A DNA stretch of 64,000 nt from Microbacterium hominis (GCF_013282805.1 NZ_CP054038.1:3534001-3598000); one strand, 5' to 3'. Shown: positions 14,926-23,960, counted from the stretch's first letter. The notes: generated from the letters alone by a model not told the origin. Made by a program: numbers and translations.

Positions 14926-16577
14926 AACAATCGGGCGATGGGGGCGATGACCAGAGGACGGGCGGCGACCCACGCGGCGATGATCACCAGGATCGACACG
15001 GAGAAAATCCAGAAGCCCACCCAGTTGTCCGCATACGCGTTCGGGTCGACGGAGCCCTGCGCCGCGTACATGTGGTTGAGGTTGCGCAGCGCCCCGGTCG
15101 CGAACACGAGCACGACGTGCACGAAGATGAACAGCACGAAGTACAGCATCACGGGGAAGTGCACGGCACGCGCCCACTCCACCGGGTACGCCTTGTTCAG
15201 GCCCTTCGCGTTCTTCGGCCACACCCCCGACATCCGCACCCCCGTGATCGCGGCGAGCGGTGCGGCGATGAACACGGTCGTGAAGTAGGCGATCTGCTGG
15301 AGCGAGTTGTAGTTCACCCAGCCGTTCTCGGTCGGCCAGTCCAGCGACACGTACTGCAGCGCGGCGCTGAGCGCATTGGGGATGACCTCCCAGCTGGTGG
15401 GGATGATCCGCATCCACTGGCCGCTGACGAACAGCAGCACGATGAACACCACGCCGTTGACCAGCCACAGCACGTCGAGCGCCTGGTGGAACCACATCGT
15501 GAGGCTGATCTTGCCCTTGGGGTTGTTGCGGGGCGTCCAGAACGCCGTCGGCCGCTTCTCGCTGCGGATGCGCAGGCCCGAGCGGATGATCAGCACCATC
15601 AGGAAGACGTTGAAGAAATGCTGCCAGCCCAGCCACGCGGGGAATCCGACCGGAGCACCCTCGGGCAGGTGGTACTCGCCGGGGTAGGTCGCCAGGAAGT
15701 CCTGCATGAACTCCAGGCTCAGGAACCACCGCACGAACGCGACGGCCATGCCCGCGGCGATGAGCAGGGCCGCGCCGAGCACGATCGTCGCGCCGGCCCA
15801 CTGCCCCTTCGTGAACGGGCCGATCCGCTGCGGTTCGGGCGCCGGCGCCGGGCGCGTGCGCGCGTGCGCGCCGGGCCAGACGGTGCGGGTGAACGCCAGC
15901 GGCGTGCTGTAGTCCTTCGCGGGCACCGCCGGTGCGGCGGGGGCGGCCACCTCGGCGGCGACCGCCACGGGAGCCGCCTCGGCCGCGGGAGCTGCGGCCT
16001 CGTCGGTGATCGCAGCACCCGGCGCGAACCCGGCGGGCGGCCAGGGCTCGCCACCGGACACGCGCGGCAGGCCGCGTCGCAGCGGCACCGCGTCGACGGC
16101 GGGCGCCGGCGCGGGGGCGGATGCCGGAGCGGGGGCGGATGCCGGAGCGGGGGTGGATGCCGGAGCGGGGGTGGATGCCGCGGCCGGCGCGCTCGCGACG
16201 GCAGCGGGGACCGCGGCGGCAGGCTCCGGTGATGCGGCGGGTGCGGCGGCGGGTGCGTCGGAGAAGGAGGCGGGCGGCCACGGCTCCCCGCCCGGAACGC
16301 GGGGCAGACCGCGGCGGACCGCACGCGGCACGCCCGTCGCGGCGGCGGCGACAGCCGCCGTGGCTGCGACGGCCGGAGCGGTCGCGACCTCCGCGGGGGC
16401 CGCTGGCGCCGCCTCCGCGGGGGCGGTGGGCGCGGCATCCACCGGCACCGGCGCCGAGGTCGGAGCATCGCCGTTCGGCGGTGCGACCTCGACCGGGGCC
16501 TCGCCGGCTGCGGGCCAGGGCTCTCCTCCGGCGACGCGCGGCAGGCCGCGGCGCACCGTGCTGCCGTACGTCGCCAT
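14904..16577 (-). CDS. Cytochrome b/b6-like membrane protein with Ala/Pro-rich tail
   Basis: 557 residues. Residues 1-250 are an Ala/Pro-rich, low-complexity cytoplasmic tail holding three copies of RRGLPRVxGGEPW (residues 9-21, 88-100 and 167-179). The C-terminal 300 residues are a multi-helix membrane domain with helix-borne histidines in GWQHFFNVFL, TMWFHQALDVLW and RAVHFPVMLYFVLFIFVHVVLVF, as expected for haem ligands of a cytochrome b561/NarI-like fold. The ATG is five bases after the etfA stop, so it belongs to the etfBA transcript. The natural inference is that it carries electrons between ETF and the quinone pool; this is not shown by homology alone. The repeated motif is not one I recognise. 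Confidence 0.82.
   Translation of the reverse strand: MATYGSTVRRGLPRVAGGEPWPAAGEAPVEVAPPNGDAPTSAPVPVDAAPTAPAEAAPAAPAEVATAPAVAATAAVAAAATGVPRAVRRGLPRVPGGEPWPPASFSDAPAAAPAASPEPAAAVPAAVASAPAAASTPAPASTPAPASAPAPASAPAPAPAVDAVPLRRGLPRVSGGEPWPPAGFAPGAAITDEAAAPAAEAAPVAVAAEVAAPAAPAVPAKDYSTPLAFTRTVWPGAHARTRPAPAPEPQRIGPFTKGQWAGATIVLGAALLIAAGMAVAFVRWFLSLEFMQDFLATYPGEYHLPEGAPVGFPAWLGWQHFFNVFLMVLIIRSGLRIRSEKRPTAFWTPRNNPKGKISLTMWFHQALDVLWLVNGVVFIVLLFVSGQWMRIIPTSWEVIPNALSAALQYVSLDWPTENGWVNYNSLQQIAYFTTVFIAAPLAAITGVRMSGVWPKNAKGLNKAYPVEWARAVHFPVMLYFVLFIFVHVVLVFATGALRNLNHMYAAQGSVDPNAYADNWVGFWIFSVSILVIIAAWVAARPLVIAPIARLFGKVSGR
16111..16182. repeat. Four tandem 18-bp units inside the cytochrome b gene tail
   Basis: GCGGGGGCGGATGCCGGA repeats head to tail at 16111, 16129, 16147 and 16165, with C/T variation at one position and a changed last pair. 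On the minus strand it encodes the STPAPA/SAPAPA repeats of the cytoplasmic tail. The unit keeps the reading frame, so copy number could vary without breaking the gene. It contains the GGATGCCG octamer. Confidence 0.9.
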
Positions 16578-16582
16578 CGCGG

Positions 16583-17554
16583 TTACGCCTTCTTCTTCGC
16601 CTCGAGCGCAGCGATGAGCTGCGGCACGACCGTGAACAGGTCTCCGACCACGCCGAAGTCGGCGATCTCGAAGATGGGGGCGTCGCCGTCCTTGTTGATC
16701 GCGACGATCGTCTTGGCCGTCTGCATGCCGGCCTTGTGCTGGATCGCGCCCGAGATGCCGAGCGCGACATACAGCTGCGGCGACACCGAGACGCCGGTCT
16801 GGCCGACCTGGTACGACTGCGGCACGTAGCCGGCGTCGACGGCGGCGCGCGAGGCGCCGACGGCGGCGCCGAGCGCATCGGCGAGCTGGTCGACGAGCTC
16901 GAACTTCTCCCCGGAGCCCAGGCCCCGGCCACCCGAGACGACCTTGGCCGCGCCACGCAGCTCAGGACGCGACGACGAGACGACGGCCTCCTCGACGGCG
17001 CCGACGGTGGCGGCCTTGCGTCCGGAGGCCTCCACCTCGAGCTTCTCGACGACCGGGGTGGCGACCGCCTCGGCGCGGGCGTCGATCGAGCCCTGTCGCA
17101 CTGTGATCACCGGGGCGCCGAAGGTGGCGGCCGCGCTCACGTTGTACGCGCCGCCGTACACCGAGTGCTGGGCGACCACGCCCTCGTCGTCGCGCACGAC
17201 GCCGACGGCGTCGACGCACAGCGCCGAGCGGGTGCGCGCGGCGAATCGGGCGGCGGCCTCACGGCCCTCGACCGAGTGCGAGGCGAGCACGGCATCGGGC
17301 CGCACGAGCGCCGCGGCGGCGGCGAGCGCGTCGGCCACCGGCACGACGAGCCCCTCCCCGGGGGCGGCGACCAGCACCGTCCCCGCGCCCAGCGCGGCAG
17401 CGGCCTCGGCGAGGCCGTCGGCATCGGAGACGACGAGGGCCACCGGGGTGCCCACGGTCGACGCGGCGCCCAGGAGGCCTGCCGCCGATGCCGCGAGCGT
17501 GCCCGACGGGGTCACATCGAGCAGAACAAGAATCGCGTCCTCTGCGAACGTCAT
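16583..17554 (-). CDS. etfA: Electron transfer flavoprotein alpha subunit
   Basis: 323-residue FAD-binding subunit of ETF, which accepts electrons from acyl-CoA dehydrogenases. The C-terminal FAD domain is clear: [39 protein letters not shown], then [29 protein letters not shown] and [29 protein letters not shown] 17554 is chosen for its GAGGTG site; a GTG at 17563 is possible. It follows etfB by ten bases and precedes the cytochrome b gene by five. Several acyl-CoA dehydrogenases in this window (24893, 46273, 47631) are likely donors. Confidence 0.97.
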   Translation of the reverse strand: MTFAEDAILVLLDVTPSGTLAASAAGLLGAASTVGTPVALVVSDADGLAEAAAALGAGTVLVAAPGEGLVVPVADALAAAAALVRPDAVLASHSVEGREAAARFAARTRSALCVDAVGVVRDDEGVVAQHSVYGGAYNVSAAATFGAPVITVRQGSIDARAEAVATPVVEKLEVEASGRKAATVGAVEEAVVSSSRPELRGAAKVVSGGRGLGSGEKFELVDQLADALGAAVGASRAAVDAGYVPQSYQVGQTGVSVSPQLYVALGISGAIQHKAGMQTAKTIVAINKDGDAPIFEIADFGVVGDLFTVVPQLIAALEAKKKA

Positions 17555-17564
17555 CGCACCCACC

Positions 17565-18341
17565 TCACGCCAGCCGGTTCTCGATGAGGAAGTCCGCGAG
17601 CTTCTCGCCCGCGTCGCCCTCGTCGACGATCTTCACGCCCGCCTCGCGCGGGGGCTTCTCGCCGATGGTGATCATGATCGACCGCGCGGCGGCCGGGTCG
17701 TCGGCGGCGACCTCGAGGTCGGCCAGCGACAGGGTCTCGAACGGCTTCTTCTTGGCCGCCATGATGCCCTTGAAGTTCGGGAAGCGCGCGTCGGGAAGGC
17801 GCTCGGTGATCGAGATCACCGCCGGGAACTCCGCGGTGACCGTGGCCGTGCCGCCGTCGGTGGCCCGCTCGCCCGACACCGAGCCCTCGCCGATCTCGAC
17901 CGCGTTGAGCATGGTGGCCGCCGGCACATCGAGGATCTCGGCGATCATCGCGGGGATCACCCCGCCGGTGCCGTCGGTGGAGAGGTTGCCCGCGATCGCG
18001 AGGTCGAATCCGATGCGCTTCAGTGCCGCGGCGAGCACCTCTGCCGTCAGCCCCAGGTCGGCGCCGAGCAGCGCCTCATCGACCACCTGCACGGCGGAGG
18101 CCGCACCCATCGCCAGGCCCTTGCGCACGGTGGCGGTCGCCGCCTCGGAGGCCATCGTGAGCACGACGACCTCGGTGCCGGCGTTCTTGTCGGCGTACGA
18201 GAGAGCGACTTCGAGGGCGCGCTCGCCGATCTCGTCGATGACGCGATCGTTCGCGTCGCGGTCGGCGAGGCCGGTCTCGAGGCTCAGCTTCCGGTCACCG
18301 TAGGTGTCCGGAACCTCCTTCACCAGGACGACGATCTTCAT
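17565..18341 (-). CDS. etfB: Electron transfer flavoprotein beta subunit
   Basis: 258-residue beta subunit of ETF, the usual length. It starts [19 protein letters not shown], with [14 protein letters not shown] and [34 protein letters not shown], and ends with the recognition-loop region [23 protein letters not shown]. It forms the heterodimer with EtfA and carries the AMP site. First gene of etfB-etfA-cytochrome b. It is divergent from the marR gene across a 73-base gap, which suggests that MarR protein may act on this promoter. Confidence 0.97.
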   Translation of the reverse strand: MKIVVLVKEVPDTYGDRKLSLETGLADRDANDRVIDEIGERALEVALSYADKNAGTEVVVLTMASEAATATVRKGLAMGAASAVQVVDEALLGADLGLTAEVLAAALKRIGFDLAIAGNLSTDGTGGVIPAMIAEILDVPAATMLNAVEIGEGSVSGERATDGGTATVTAEFPAVISITERLPDARFPNFKGIMAAKKKPFETLSLADLEVAADDPAAARSIMITIGEKPPREAGVKIVDEGDAGEKLADFLIENRLA

Positions 18342-18414
18342 TGGGTCTCCGCTCCTTCGACGCATCGAGTCTAAGGGTGCCGCTAGCGTGGTTTTCGCCA
18401 GATCGGAGGCATCC

Positions 18415-18951
18415 ATGGCCCGGAACACCCCTCTCCCGATCGATCCGATCGCGGAGGCCAAGCGTCAGTGGGTCGATCACGGGTGGTCGGATGCCGCGGG
18501 CGGAATGACCCTGGTCACCTCGATCATGCGCGCCCACCAGCTGCTGCTGGCGCGCATCGACGCGACGCTCAAGCCGTTCGGCCTCTCATTCGCCCGCTAC
18601 GAGATGCTGCGACTGCTCGCCTTCACCCGTCAGGGGAGGATGCCGATGGCCAGCGCCATCGCCCGCCTGCAGGTGCATCCGACCAGCGTCACCAACACCG
18701 TCGACCGTCTCGTGCGCGACGGGCTCGCCGCCCGCGAGCCCCATCCGGTCGACGGTCGCGCGGCGATGCTGGTGATCACCGGCACCGGGCGCAATCTCGT
18801 CGAGCGGGCGACGGCGGCGCTCAACACCAACGTGTTCGAGAGTCCGGGCCTGGCCGAAGCGGAGACCGCGGAGGTGGTGCGGCTGATCGCGCGTCTGCGC
18901 AAGGGCGCCGGCGACTTCGCCGACCCGCGCCCTCAGCCCGACCCGCTCTGA
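18415..18951 (+). CDS. MarR-family transcriptional regulator
   Basis: 178-residue winged-helix regulator. The HTH and wing are MASAIARLQVHPTSVTNTVDRLVRDGLAAREPHPVDGRAAMLVITGTG, with the Asp-Gly-Arg wing of the family. The ATG has CGGAGG upstream; an extended frame back to 18304 overlaps etfB and is not real. Position between etfB and an enoyl-CoA hydratase gene suggests control of acyl-CoA metabolism, perhaps through an acyl or aromatic CoA ligand; that is inference. Confidence 0.92.
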   Translation: MARNTPLPIDPIAEAKRQWVDHGWSDAAGGMTLVTSIMRAHQLLLARIDATLKPFGLSFARYEMLRLLAFTRQGRMPMASAIARLQVHPTSVTNTVDRLVRDGLAAREPHPVDGRAAMLVITGTGRNLVERATAALNTNVFESPGLAEAETAEVVRLIARLRKGAGDFADPRPQPDPL

Positions 18952-18972
18952 CGGGCGCCACCGCCTCGCGGG

Positions 18973-19749
18973 TCAGCGGTGCGTGAACTCCGGCGCGCGC
19001 TTCTCGCGGAACGCGGCCATGCCCTCCTTCTGGTCGTCGGTGTCGAACAGCGCCGCGAACACGTGCTTCTCCAGGCGCAGCCCCTCGGCGAGCGGCGTCT
19101 CCATCGCGGCATCCAGCGTCGCCTTGGCGGCGTAGAGCGAGGGCAGGCTCTTCGACGCGATCGTGTCGGCCAGACGTGCCGCCTCGTCGAGCAGATCGGC
19201 GGCGAGCACCACGCGCGAGACGAGTCCCGAGCGCTCCGCCTCGGCGGCATCCATCATGCGCCCCGAGAGGATCAGCTCGGCGGCCTTGTAGTAGCCGACC
19301 GCGCGGATGAGCCGCTGCGAGCCACCCATGCCCGGGATCACGCCGAGGTTGATCTCGGGCTGGCCGAACTTCGCGGTGTCGGCGGCGAGGATGATGTCGC
19401 ACATCATCGCCAGCTCGCACCCGCCGCCCAGCGCGTAGCCGGAGACCGCCGCGATGACGGGCGTGCGCACGGCGGCGAAGGTCGACCAGTCGCCGAAGTG
19501 GTCGTCCATGATCATGTCGCGGCCGGACTTCGCCTCCATCTCCTTGATGTCGGCGCCGGCGGCGAAGGCGCGGTCCGATCCGGTGACGACGATGGCGCCG
19601 ATCCCCTCGTCGGCGTCGAAGGCGGATGCCGCGGCGGCGACCTCGCCGGCCACCCGAGCGTTCAGGGCGTTGAGCGCCTCGGGACGGTTCAGGGTGATCC
19701 AGCCGACGCGCCCGCGGGTCTCGACGAGGATCGTCTCGTACTCGGTCAT
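18973..19749 (-). CDS. Enoyl-CoA hydratase / crotonase
   Basis: 258-residue crotonase, the size of the short-chain hydratase EchA. It shows [15 protein letters not shown], the oxyanion-hole stretches [11 protein letters not shown] and [16 protein letters not shown], and the catalytic region [20 protein letters not shown] with two Glu residues at the positions of Glu144 and Glu164 of rat crotonase. It therefore fits a genuine 2-enoyl-CoA hydratase. It converges on the marR gene and is divergent from the WXG-type cluster. It could serve valine or fatty acid degradation. Confidence 0.93.
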   Translation of the reverse strand: MTEYETILVETRGRVGWITLNRPEALNALNARVAGEVAAAASAFDADEGIGAIVVTGSDRAFAAGADIKEMEAKSGRDMIMDDHFGDWSTFAAVRTPVIAAVSGYALGGGCELAMMCDIILAADTAKFGQPEINLGVIPGMGGSQRLIRAVGYYKAAELILSGRMMDAAEAERSGLVSRVVLAADLLDEAARLADTIASKSLPSLYAAKATLDAAMETPLAEGLRLEKHVFAALFDTDDQKEGMAAFREKRAPEFTHR

Positions 19750-19799
19750 CGAGGTCTCCGTTCCGGTCGCGTCCGGTGCGACCCCCTGCAGTTTTCCAC

Positions 19800-19817
19800 A
19801 TGGGGATTCCTCCCCAT
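19800..19817. promoter_or_regulatory. Perfect 7-4-7 inverted repeat in divergent promoter region
   Basis: ATGGGGA (19800-19806) and TCCCCAT (19811-19817) are perfectly complementary around TTCC, between the divergent crotonase gene and the small WXG100-like gene. TAGCCT further right may be the -10 of the rightward genes. A DNA-binding protein site or a short hairpin are both possible. Confidence 0.4.
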
Positions 19818-19891
19818 CGGGCTCGTCGCCCACTCCGGTTAGCCTGTTCGCGGGCCGGATCGGGCCCGGTGGATTCCGAAGGGACACGACA

Positions 19892-20179
19892 ATGGCGGAC
19901 TTCAAGGCGTCGTACGGCGAGATGGAAGCGATGGCGGGCAAGCTCGACTCCGGGCGCGAGGAGATCGGCGACACGCTGCGCCGCCTCAAGAGCGATGTCG
20001 ACCGCCTGCTCGGCGACGACTTCAAGACCCAGCACGCCTCGGGTAAGTTCGGCGAGGGCTACACCGAGCTGACCACGGGCCTGGAGAAGGCCATCGAGGG
20101 CATCAGCGACATGGGCGAGTCCCTGCGCAAGATGATGCAGGCGATCAAGGACACCGACCAGGCCCTCGCCGGCAACTGA
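19892..20179 (+). CDS. WXG100/ESAT-6-like small helical protein
   Basis: 95 residues, predicted almost wholly alpha-helical, in the size range of type VII secretion (ESX) substrates. It starts [40 protein letters not shown] and, after a turn, continues into a second long helix ([40 protein letters not shown]). The Trp-x-Gly turn that names the family is replaced by LLGDDF, so this is a divergent member. It opens a six-gene cluster and has GAAGGGA ahead of the ATG. No secretion ATPase or membrane core gene lies nearby. Confidence 0.8.
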   Translation: MADFKASYGEMEAMAGKLDSGREEIGDTLRRLKSDVDRLLGDDFKTQHASGKFGEGYTELTTGLEKAIEGISDMGESLRKMMQAIKDTDQALAGN

Positions 20180-20197
20180 TCCGGCGGGAGACGAGCC

Positions 20198-20491
20198 GTG
20201 GCCGGTGACCGAATCGACGTCGATCTCGACGATCTGCGTGAGATGAACGAGCGTCTCGGGCTGTTCGTGACCGAGTTCGAGGGGATCGGCGACGCCACCG
20301 ACCGCGTGCAGGACGCCGTGGGCCGTCCCACCGGGGACGGGCGTCTGCGCGATCGCGTCGGCGACTTCGAGTCCGGGTGGGACGGCAACCGCGAGGTGAT
20401 CCTCGAGTCCCTGCACAACGTGCACGAGCACATCACGGGGATCATCGACGGACTGAACGAGATCGACGTCGAGATGGCGAAGGACGGCTGA
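20198..20491 (+). CDS. Second WXG-like helical small protein
   Basis: 97 residues, all-helical and acidic. It reads DLDDLREMNERLGLFVTEFEGIG in the first helix and has FESGWDGNREVILESLHNVHEHITGIIDGL in the second, with the WDG triplet at the turn, as in WXG100-type proteins. It starts at GTG 20198 behind GGGAG. Its TGA overlaps the ATG of the next gene by one base, so translation of the pair is coupled. Probably a partner or targeting subunit for the larger protein downstream; a dimer with the first small protein is also plausible. Confidence 0.8.
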   Translation: MAGDRIDVDLDDLREMNERLGLFVTEFEGIGDATDRVQDAVGRPTGDGRLRDRVGDFESGWDGNREVILESLHNVHEHITGIIDGLNEIDVEMAKDG

Positions 20492-21819
20492 TGGCTTTCG
20501 GATACGCGCTGCACTCCCCGAACCGGCACTTCCTGCTGCAGGGCATCGAGGGCAACCCCGGCCAGATCGAGTCGGCCGGCAACCACTACAGCAGCATCGG
20601 CGCCCAGATGGAGGAGACGGCCGTCGAGCTCGGCAAGCTCTCCTCCGCCGAGAAGTACAAGGCCGAGAGCCTCGATGCGGTGCGGGAGTCGGCGGGCGAG
20701 TTGCGCGGCGAGCTCGTGAAGGTCGCGAAGCGGTACACGAAGACAGGTCCCGTGCTGGTGACCTACGCCGAGAAGCTGCGCACCGCGCAGTCGGTCGTCG
20801 ATCCGCTCGTGCCGAAGATCCAGACGGCGCACACCGCCCACGACGAGGCCCAGGCAGACCTCCGGCAGGCGCAGGGCGACGTCGACGACCTGACCCGCAC
20901 CTGGTTCTGGGAGGACGAGCCGACCCAGGCCCAGCGCGACAGCGCGTCCCGCGCGCTCGGCGAGGCGCGCACCGCGGCGGGAACGGCGGAGACGAAGCTC
21001 GACGGGCTCTGGGAGTCGTTCGAGAGCGGCTACTCGGCGTGGGAGCAGGCGTACGACGACGCCGTCGACGGGGTGTCCGACGCCATCGACGCATCGGGCA
21101 TCAACGACAGCTGGTGGGAGGACCTCCTCGACGGCATCGCGACGATCGCCACGTGGGTGGGAGCGATCGCCGTCGTGCTGGCGATCGTGATCGGCGGTCC
21201 GATCTTCCTGGTCATCGCCACGATCGCGGCCGTCGTGAGCCTCGCCGCGCACCTGATCATGATGGGCGCGGGATCCAAACGCGTCAGCTGGCTCGACATC
21301 GCGATCGATGTCGTCGCGGTCGCCCCCTTCATCGGCGCCTGGGCCAAGGGCGCTCTGGCCGGTCGCGGCGTCATGGCCTCGATGCGCGTGGCGGCGGGCG
21401 CCGGCGGCGCCTCCTCGCGCACGATCGCGGCGGGTCGAAACGCCGTCACCCGCGACCTCGCCTCCATCACGGGCGCCGGCCGCGGTGCGGGCAACCGGCT
21501 CGCCCGGGAGCTGCGCGCCACGGGACTCGCGGACGACTTCGTGCGTGGAGTGCAGGGCGCGTGGGGGCGCAACGCGTGGAACGCGATCCGCAGCGGCGGC
21601 GGCCGCTGGGATGGCATGGCCCTCACCATGTCGGAGCGCATGGCCACGGCGTGGCCGGGCGCGGGGCGTGCGAGTCACCGGTCCCTGAACTTCATCGCCG
21701 ACAACGCCGCGCCGAGCCTCGGCGGCCAGGTCGTGAACGGCTGGAACTTCGCCTACGGCAACTACCAGGTGGTCCAGGAGGTCACCGGGCTCCCCGGCAT
21801 CCCCGACCTCGCCCGCTGA
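20491..21819 (+). CDS. Putative type VII secretion effector-like protein with central membrane segment
   Basis: 442 residues, not assigned to a named family. The first 190 residues are helical and coiled-coil rich (GNPGQIESAGNHYSSIGAQMEETAVELGKLSSAEKYKAES), like the N-terminal delivery domains of LXG/WXG-type effectors. Residues about 215-265 form a long hydrophobic hairpin (TWVGAIAVVLAIVIGGPIFLVIATIAAVVSLAAHLIMMG). The last 170 residues are rich in Gly, Ala and Arg and end without any toxin motif I know. ATG 20491 overlaps the previous stop; an upstream frame start at 20377 lies inside that gene. It could be a structural or pore-type effector, or one whose C-terminal module is new. Confidence 0.75.
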   Translation: MAFGYALHSPNRHFLLQGIEGNPGQIESAGNHYSSIGAQMEETAVELGKLSSAEKYKAESLDAVRESAGELRGELVKVAKRYTKTGPVLVTYAEKLRTAQSVVDPLVPKIQTAHTAHDEAQADLRQAQGDVDDLTRTWFWEDEPTQAQRDSASRALGEARTAAGTAETKLDGLWESFESGYSAWEQAYDDAVDGVSDAIDASGINDSWWEDLLDGIATIATWVGAIAVVLAIVIGGPIFLVIATIAAVVSLAAHLIMMGAGSKRVSWLDIAIDVVAVAPFIGAWAKGALAGRGVMASMRVAAGAGGASSRTIAAGRNAVTRDLASITGAGRGAGNRLARELRATGLADDFVRGVQGAWGRNAWNAIRSGGGRWDGMALTMSERMATAWPGAGRASHRSLNFIADNAAPSLGGQVVNGWNFAYGNYQVVQEVTGLPGIPDLAR

Positions 21820-21889
21820 CCGCCCCGCAGGGGTCCCGCCCGCTCGCGACTAGAGTGGCTTGCGTCCCTCCCCAGACCCGGATCCCGCC

Positions 21890-22477
21890 GTGCCCTCGAC
21901 TCCGTTCCACTCCTCATACGATCCCGACCGCTGGATCCCTGTGCCGCTCGACTACGTCGGCACGCCCTGGGCCGACGCGCAGGCCTGGGCCGCGTGGATC
22001 GCACAGGAGGCCTCCGCGGGCCGCGACGACGCCGCGGAGCTGCTTCCCGCGATCGCGCACGAGGCGCAGACCATCGCCCTGTTCCCCGCCGCCCACGTCT
22101 CCTTCCGCTTCTGGCACTACCCCGTCGACGGCGAGCCCACCGGCTTCGTCGACGTCTACGTGCAGGAGCGCGACCCCGACACCACCGCCCCCGCCGACCT
22201 CCTGCCGGAGCCGGGATTCACGGCCGTCGACCCCGTGGTCGAAGAGCTCGACATCGCGACCTTCCCCGGTGCGGTCCGTCGACTGACGCTGAACGTCGTG
22301 CTGCGCGACGAGGAGTCCGAGCCCGTGCTGTTCCCGAAGGCCGAATGGCTCGGCGTGCGCGGCCGGTGGGTCGCGTACGCGGTGTCGGGCGACCACGACG
22401 TCGCCCGGCTTCGGGAGCGCCTCGACGACATCGACGCGTTGTTCGCGTCGCTCGACCCCGCTGGAGATACTGCATGA
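21890..22477 (+). CDS. Hypothetical protein of the WXG cluster, possible chaperone-like fold
   Basis: 195 residues, no signal peptide, acidic, alpha/beta. It reads PDRWIPVPLDYVGTPWADAQAWAAWIAQEA, then VSFRFWHYPVDGEPTGFVDVYVQERD and a closing helix DVARLRERLDDIDALFASLDPAG. This layout recalls small LpqN/Mog1p-like proteins seen with actinobacterial secretion loci, but the match is by pattern only. GTG 21890 is used; TAGAGT at 21851-21856 may be a -10 giving this gene its own promoter. Its stop overlaps the next ATG (ATGA). Confidence 0.65.
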   Translation: MPSTPFHSSYDPDRWIPVPLDYVGTPWADAQAWAAWIAQEASAGRDDAAELLPAIAHEAQTIALFPAAHVSFRFWHYPVDGEPTGFVDVYVQERDPDTTAPADLLPEPGFTAVDPVVEELDIATFPGAVRRLTLNVVLRDEESEPVLFPKAEWLGVRGRWVAYAVSGDHDVARLRERLDDIDALFASLDPAGDTA

Positions 22478-23331
22478 CCGACGTCGCCCTGACCGCACGC
22501 TCCCGGGTCGAGAAGCGGCTGCGCGCCGGTTCGTACGCGAGCCCGCGTCACGCCACCGACGATGCCGCGCGCATCGCTCTGTTCGCCGCGGTGCCCGAGC
22601 TCGAGCGCAGCCATGACATGGTGCGGGCGGGCGAGGTGCGGGCGGTCGCCGACGGCACGGTGACGGCGAACAGGCCGGCGAACGCGCCGGCGAGCCCGAA
22701 GTCGTCGACGGCGCTCCACGAGACCACGCTCGTGGTGGCGCTCCTGCTCGGCATGATCGCGTTCGCACTCATCGTGCCCTCGCCCCGAACAGGGCGCAGC
22801 GCGATCGGACTCGACGACGGGCTGCTGTGGTCCGGCGTGCTGGCCGCGGCGACCTTCGGGCTGTACGCGTGGATGGAGCCCTCCCGGCGCTCGACGCGGA
22901 TGTACGAGCTGCGCGGGGCCGCCACTGGTCTGCTGCTGTTCTTCCCGGTGCTGTGGACCGTGCTGCTGGCCACCGTCGTGGCGCGGTGGAACGAGGTCGA
23001 CCTCACCGCGTCGACGATCGCGGGTCTCACGCTGCTGGTCGCCGCGATCGGGGCGACCACCGCGCTGTGGTGGCGTGCTCGCGCCGTCGAGCACGTGCCG
23101 GCGCCGTCGTCGTCGCTCACGGCCCCGGACGAGGCCCTCGTCACCGCGAGGATGGATGCGTGGTGGCTCGACGTCGACGGCCTCCTGTCGGCCGATGAGC
23201 GCGCCGCCGTGGTCAGCGCGCACCGCGCCGCGCTGCAGCGGTTGAAGGAGCTCAAGGTCATCACCGACGCGGACGTGTCGCGCGCGGCATCCACACCCCT
23301 CCCCCAGACGTGGCGCGAGGAGCGCCGGTGA
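22474..23331 (+). CDS. Multi-pass membrane protein of the WXG cluster
   Basis: 285 residues. About four membrane helices lie between residues 85 and 205 (ETTLVVALLLGMIAFALIV, GLLWSGVLAAATFGLYAWM, LLLFFPVLWTVLLATVVA, IAGLTLLVAAIGATTALWW). They are flanked by a cytoplasmic N-terminal region of about 80 residues and a C-terminal helical tail. No transporter or enzyme motif is seen. The start overlaps the previous stop and its own stop overlaps the next start (GTGA), so three genes are translationally chained. A membrane partner for the cluster is the simplest idea. Confidence 0.72.
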   Translation: MTDVALTARSRVEKRLRAGSYASPRHATDDAARIALFAAVPELERSHDMVRAGEVRAVADGTVTANRPANAPASPKSSTALHETTLVVALLLGMIAFALIVPSPRTGRSAIGLDDGLLWSGVLAAATFGLYAWMEPSRRSTRMYELRGAATGLLLFFPVLWTVLLATVVARWNEVDLTASTIAGLTLLVAAIGATTALWWRARAVEHVPAPSSSLTAPDEALVTARMDAWWLDVDGLLSADERAAVVSAHRAALQRLKELKVITDADVSRAASTPLPQTWREERR

Positions 23332-23957
23332 CATCGCTGCGCGACGAGCTGGGCGGCCGGCACACGGCGCCCACGCCCTACGGCATCCTCTGCCCGCCCG
23401 GCTGGCGTCGCACCCACCCGCGCGAGCTGCTCGAGGGTCCCGCCACCGAGGCCGCGCTCGCGCGGATGAAGGCCGCCGGGCGCGCGGACCTCGTGCTCCA
23501 GACGCGCAGCATGCTCGCGCAGTACCGGCGCTCGATCGAGGACCTGAAGGTCATCGAGCTGTACCTCCCGCCCGCCGATGCCGAAGCCGGACCGCTGCCG
23601 GCGACCCTGATGGTGTCGCCGCTCGTTCGGCCGGCGACGGTCGGATGGGATGCCGCGCTCGGGCGCCTGAGCCGGGGGAAGCCGGTCGAATCGGCCGATT
23701 TCGCCCAGACGCCGATGTGGCTCTGGCGCACCGGCGACAGCATCCGCGACGAGCACGCGACCGTCGCCACGCGCGAGACGCACTACGTCGTGCCGGTTCC
23801 GGGCGAGGAGCCGTCACGGCGCGCGCTGCGCTTCCAGTTCACCGCGCTCGCCCCCGACGGCCTCGCCTCTGACGACGTCGAGTCGCTCATCGCGCTCGGT
23901 GACGTCATGATGAGCACCATGCGCTGGCTCGACGCGCCCGGCGCGGGGCGCGCCTGA
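23328..23957 (+). CDS. Hypothetical protein, last of the WXG cluster
   Basis: 209 residues without signal or membrane segment. It reads PTPYGILCPPGWRRTHPRELLEG, then LIVELYLPPADAEAG-type strands (the actual stretch is VIELYLPPADAEAG), MWLWRTGDSIRDEHATVATRETHYVVPVPGEE, and ends VESLIALGDVMMSTMRWLD. Its general plan (leading Pro/Trp segment, strands, charged loop, closing helix) is like that of the 195-residue protein at 21890, so the two may share a fold. GTG start overlaps the previous stop. The 3' end converges on mmsB with a three-base gap. Confidence 0.65.
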   Translation: MTSLRDELGGRHTAPTPYGILCPPGWRRTHPRELLEGPATEAALARMKAAGRADLVLQTRSMLAQYRRSIEDLKVIELYLPPADAEAGPLPATLMVSPLVRPATVGWDAALGRLSRGKPVESADFAQTPMWLWRTGDSIRDEHATVATRETHYVVPVPGEEPSRRALRFQFTALAPDGLASDDVESLIALGDVMMSTMRWLDAPGAGRA

Positions 23958-23960
23958 CGT

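Noticed and set aside
14797..16956. 719-codon minus-strand frame ending in the same residues (GKVSGR) as the cytochrome b protein
   Set aside because: The shared ending comes from the duplicated gene-end sequence at 14797-14819; the rest is an out-of-frame reading of the cytochrome b and etfA genes.
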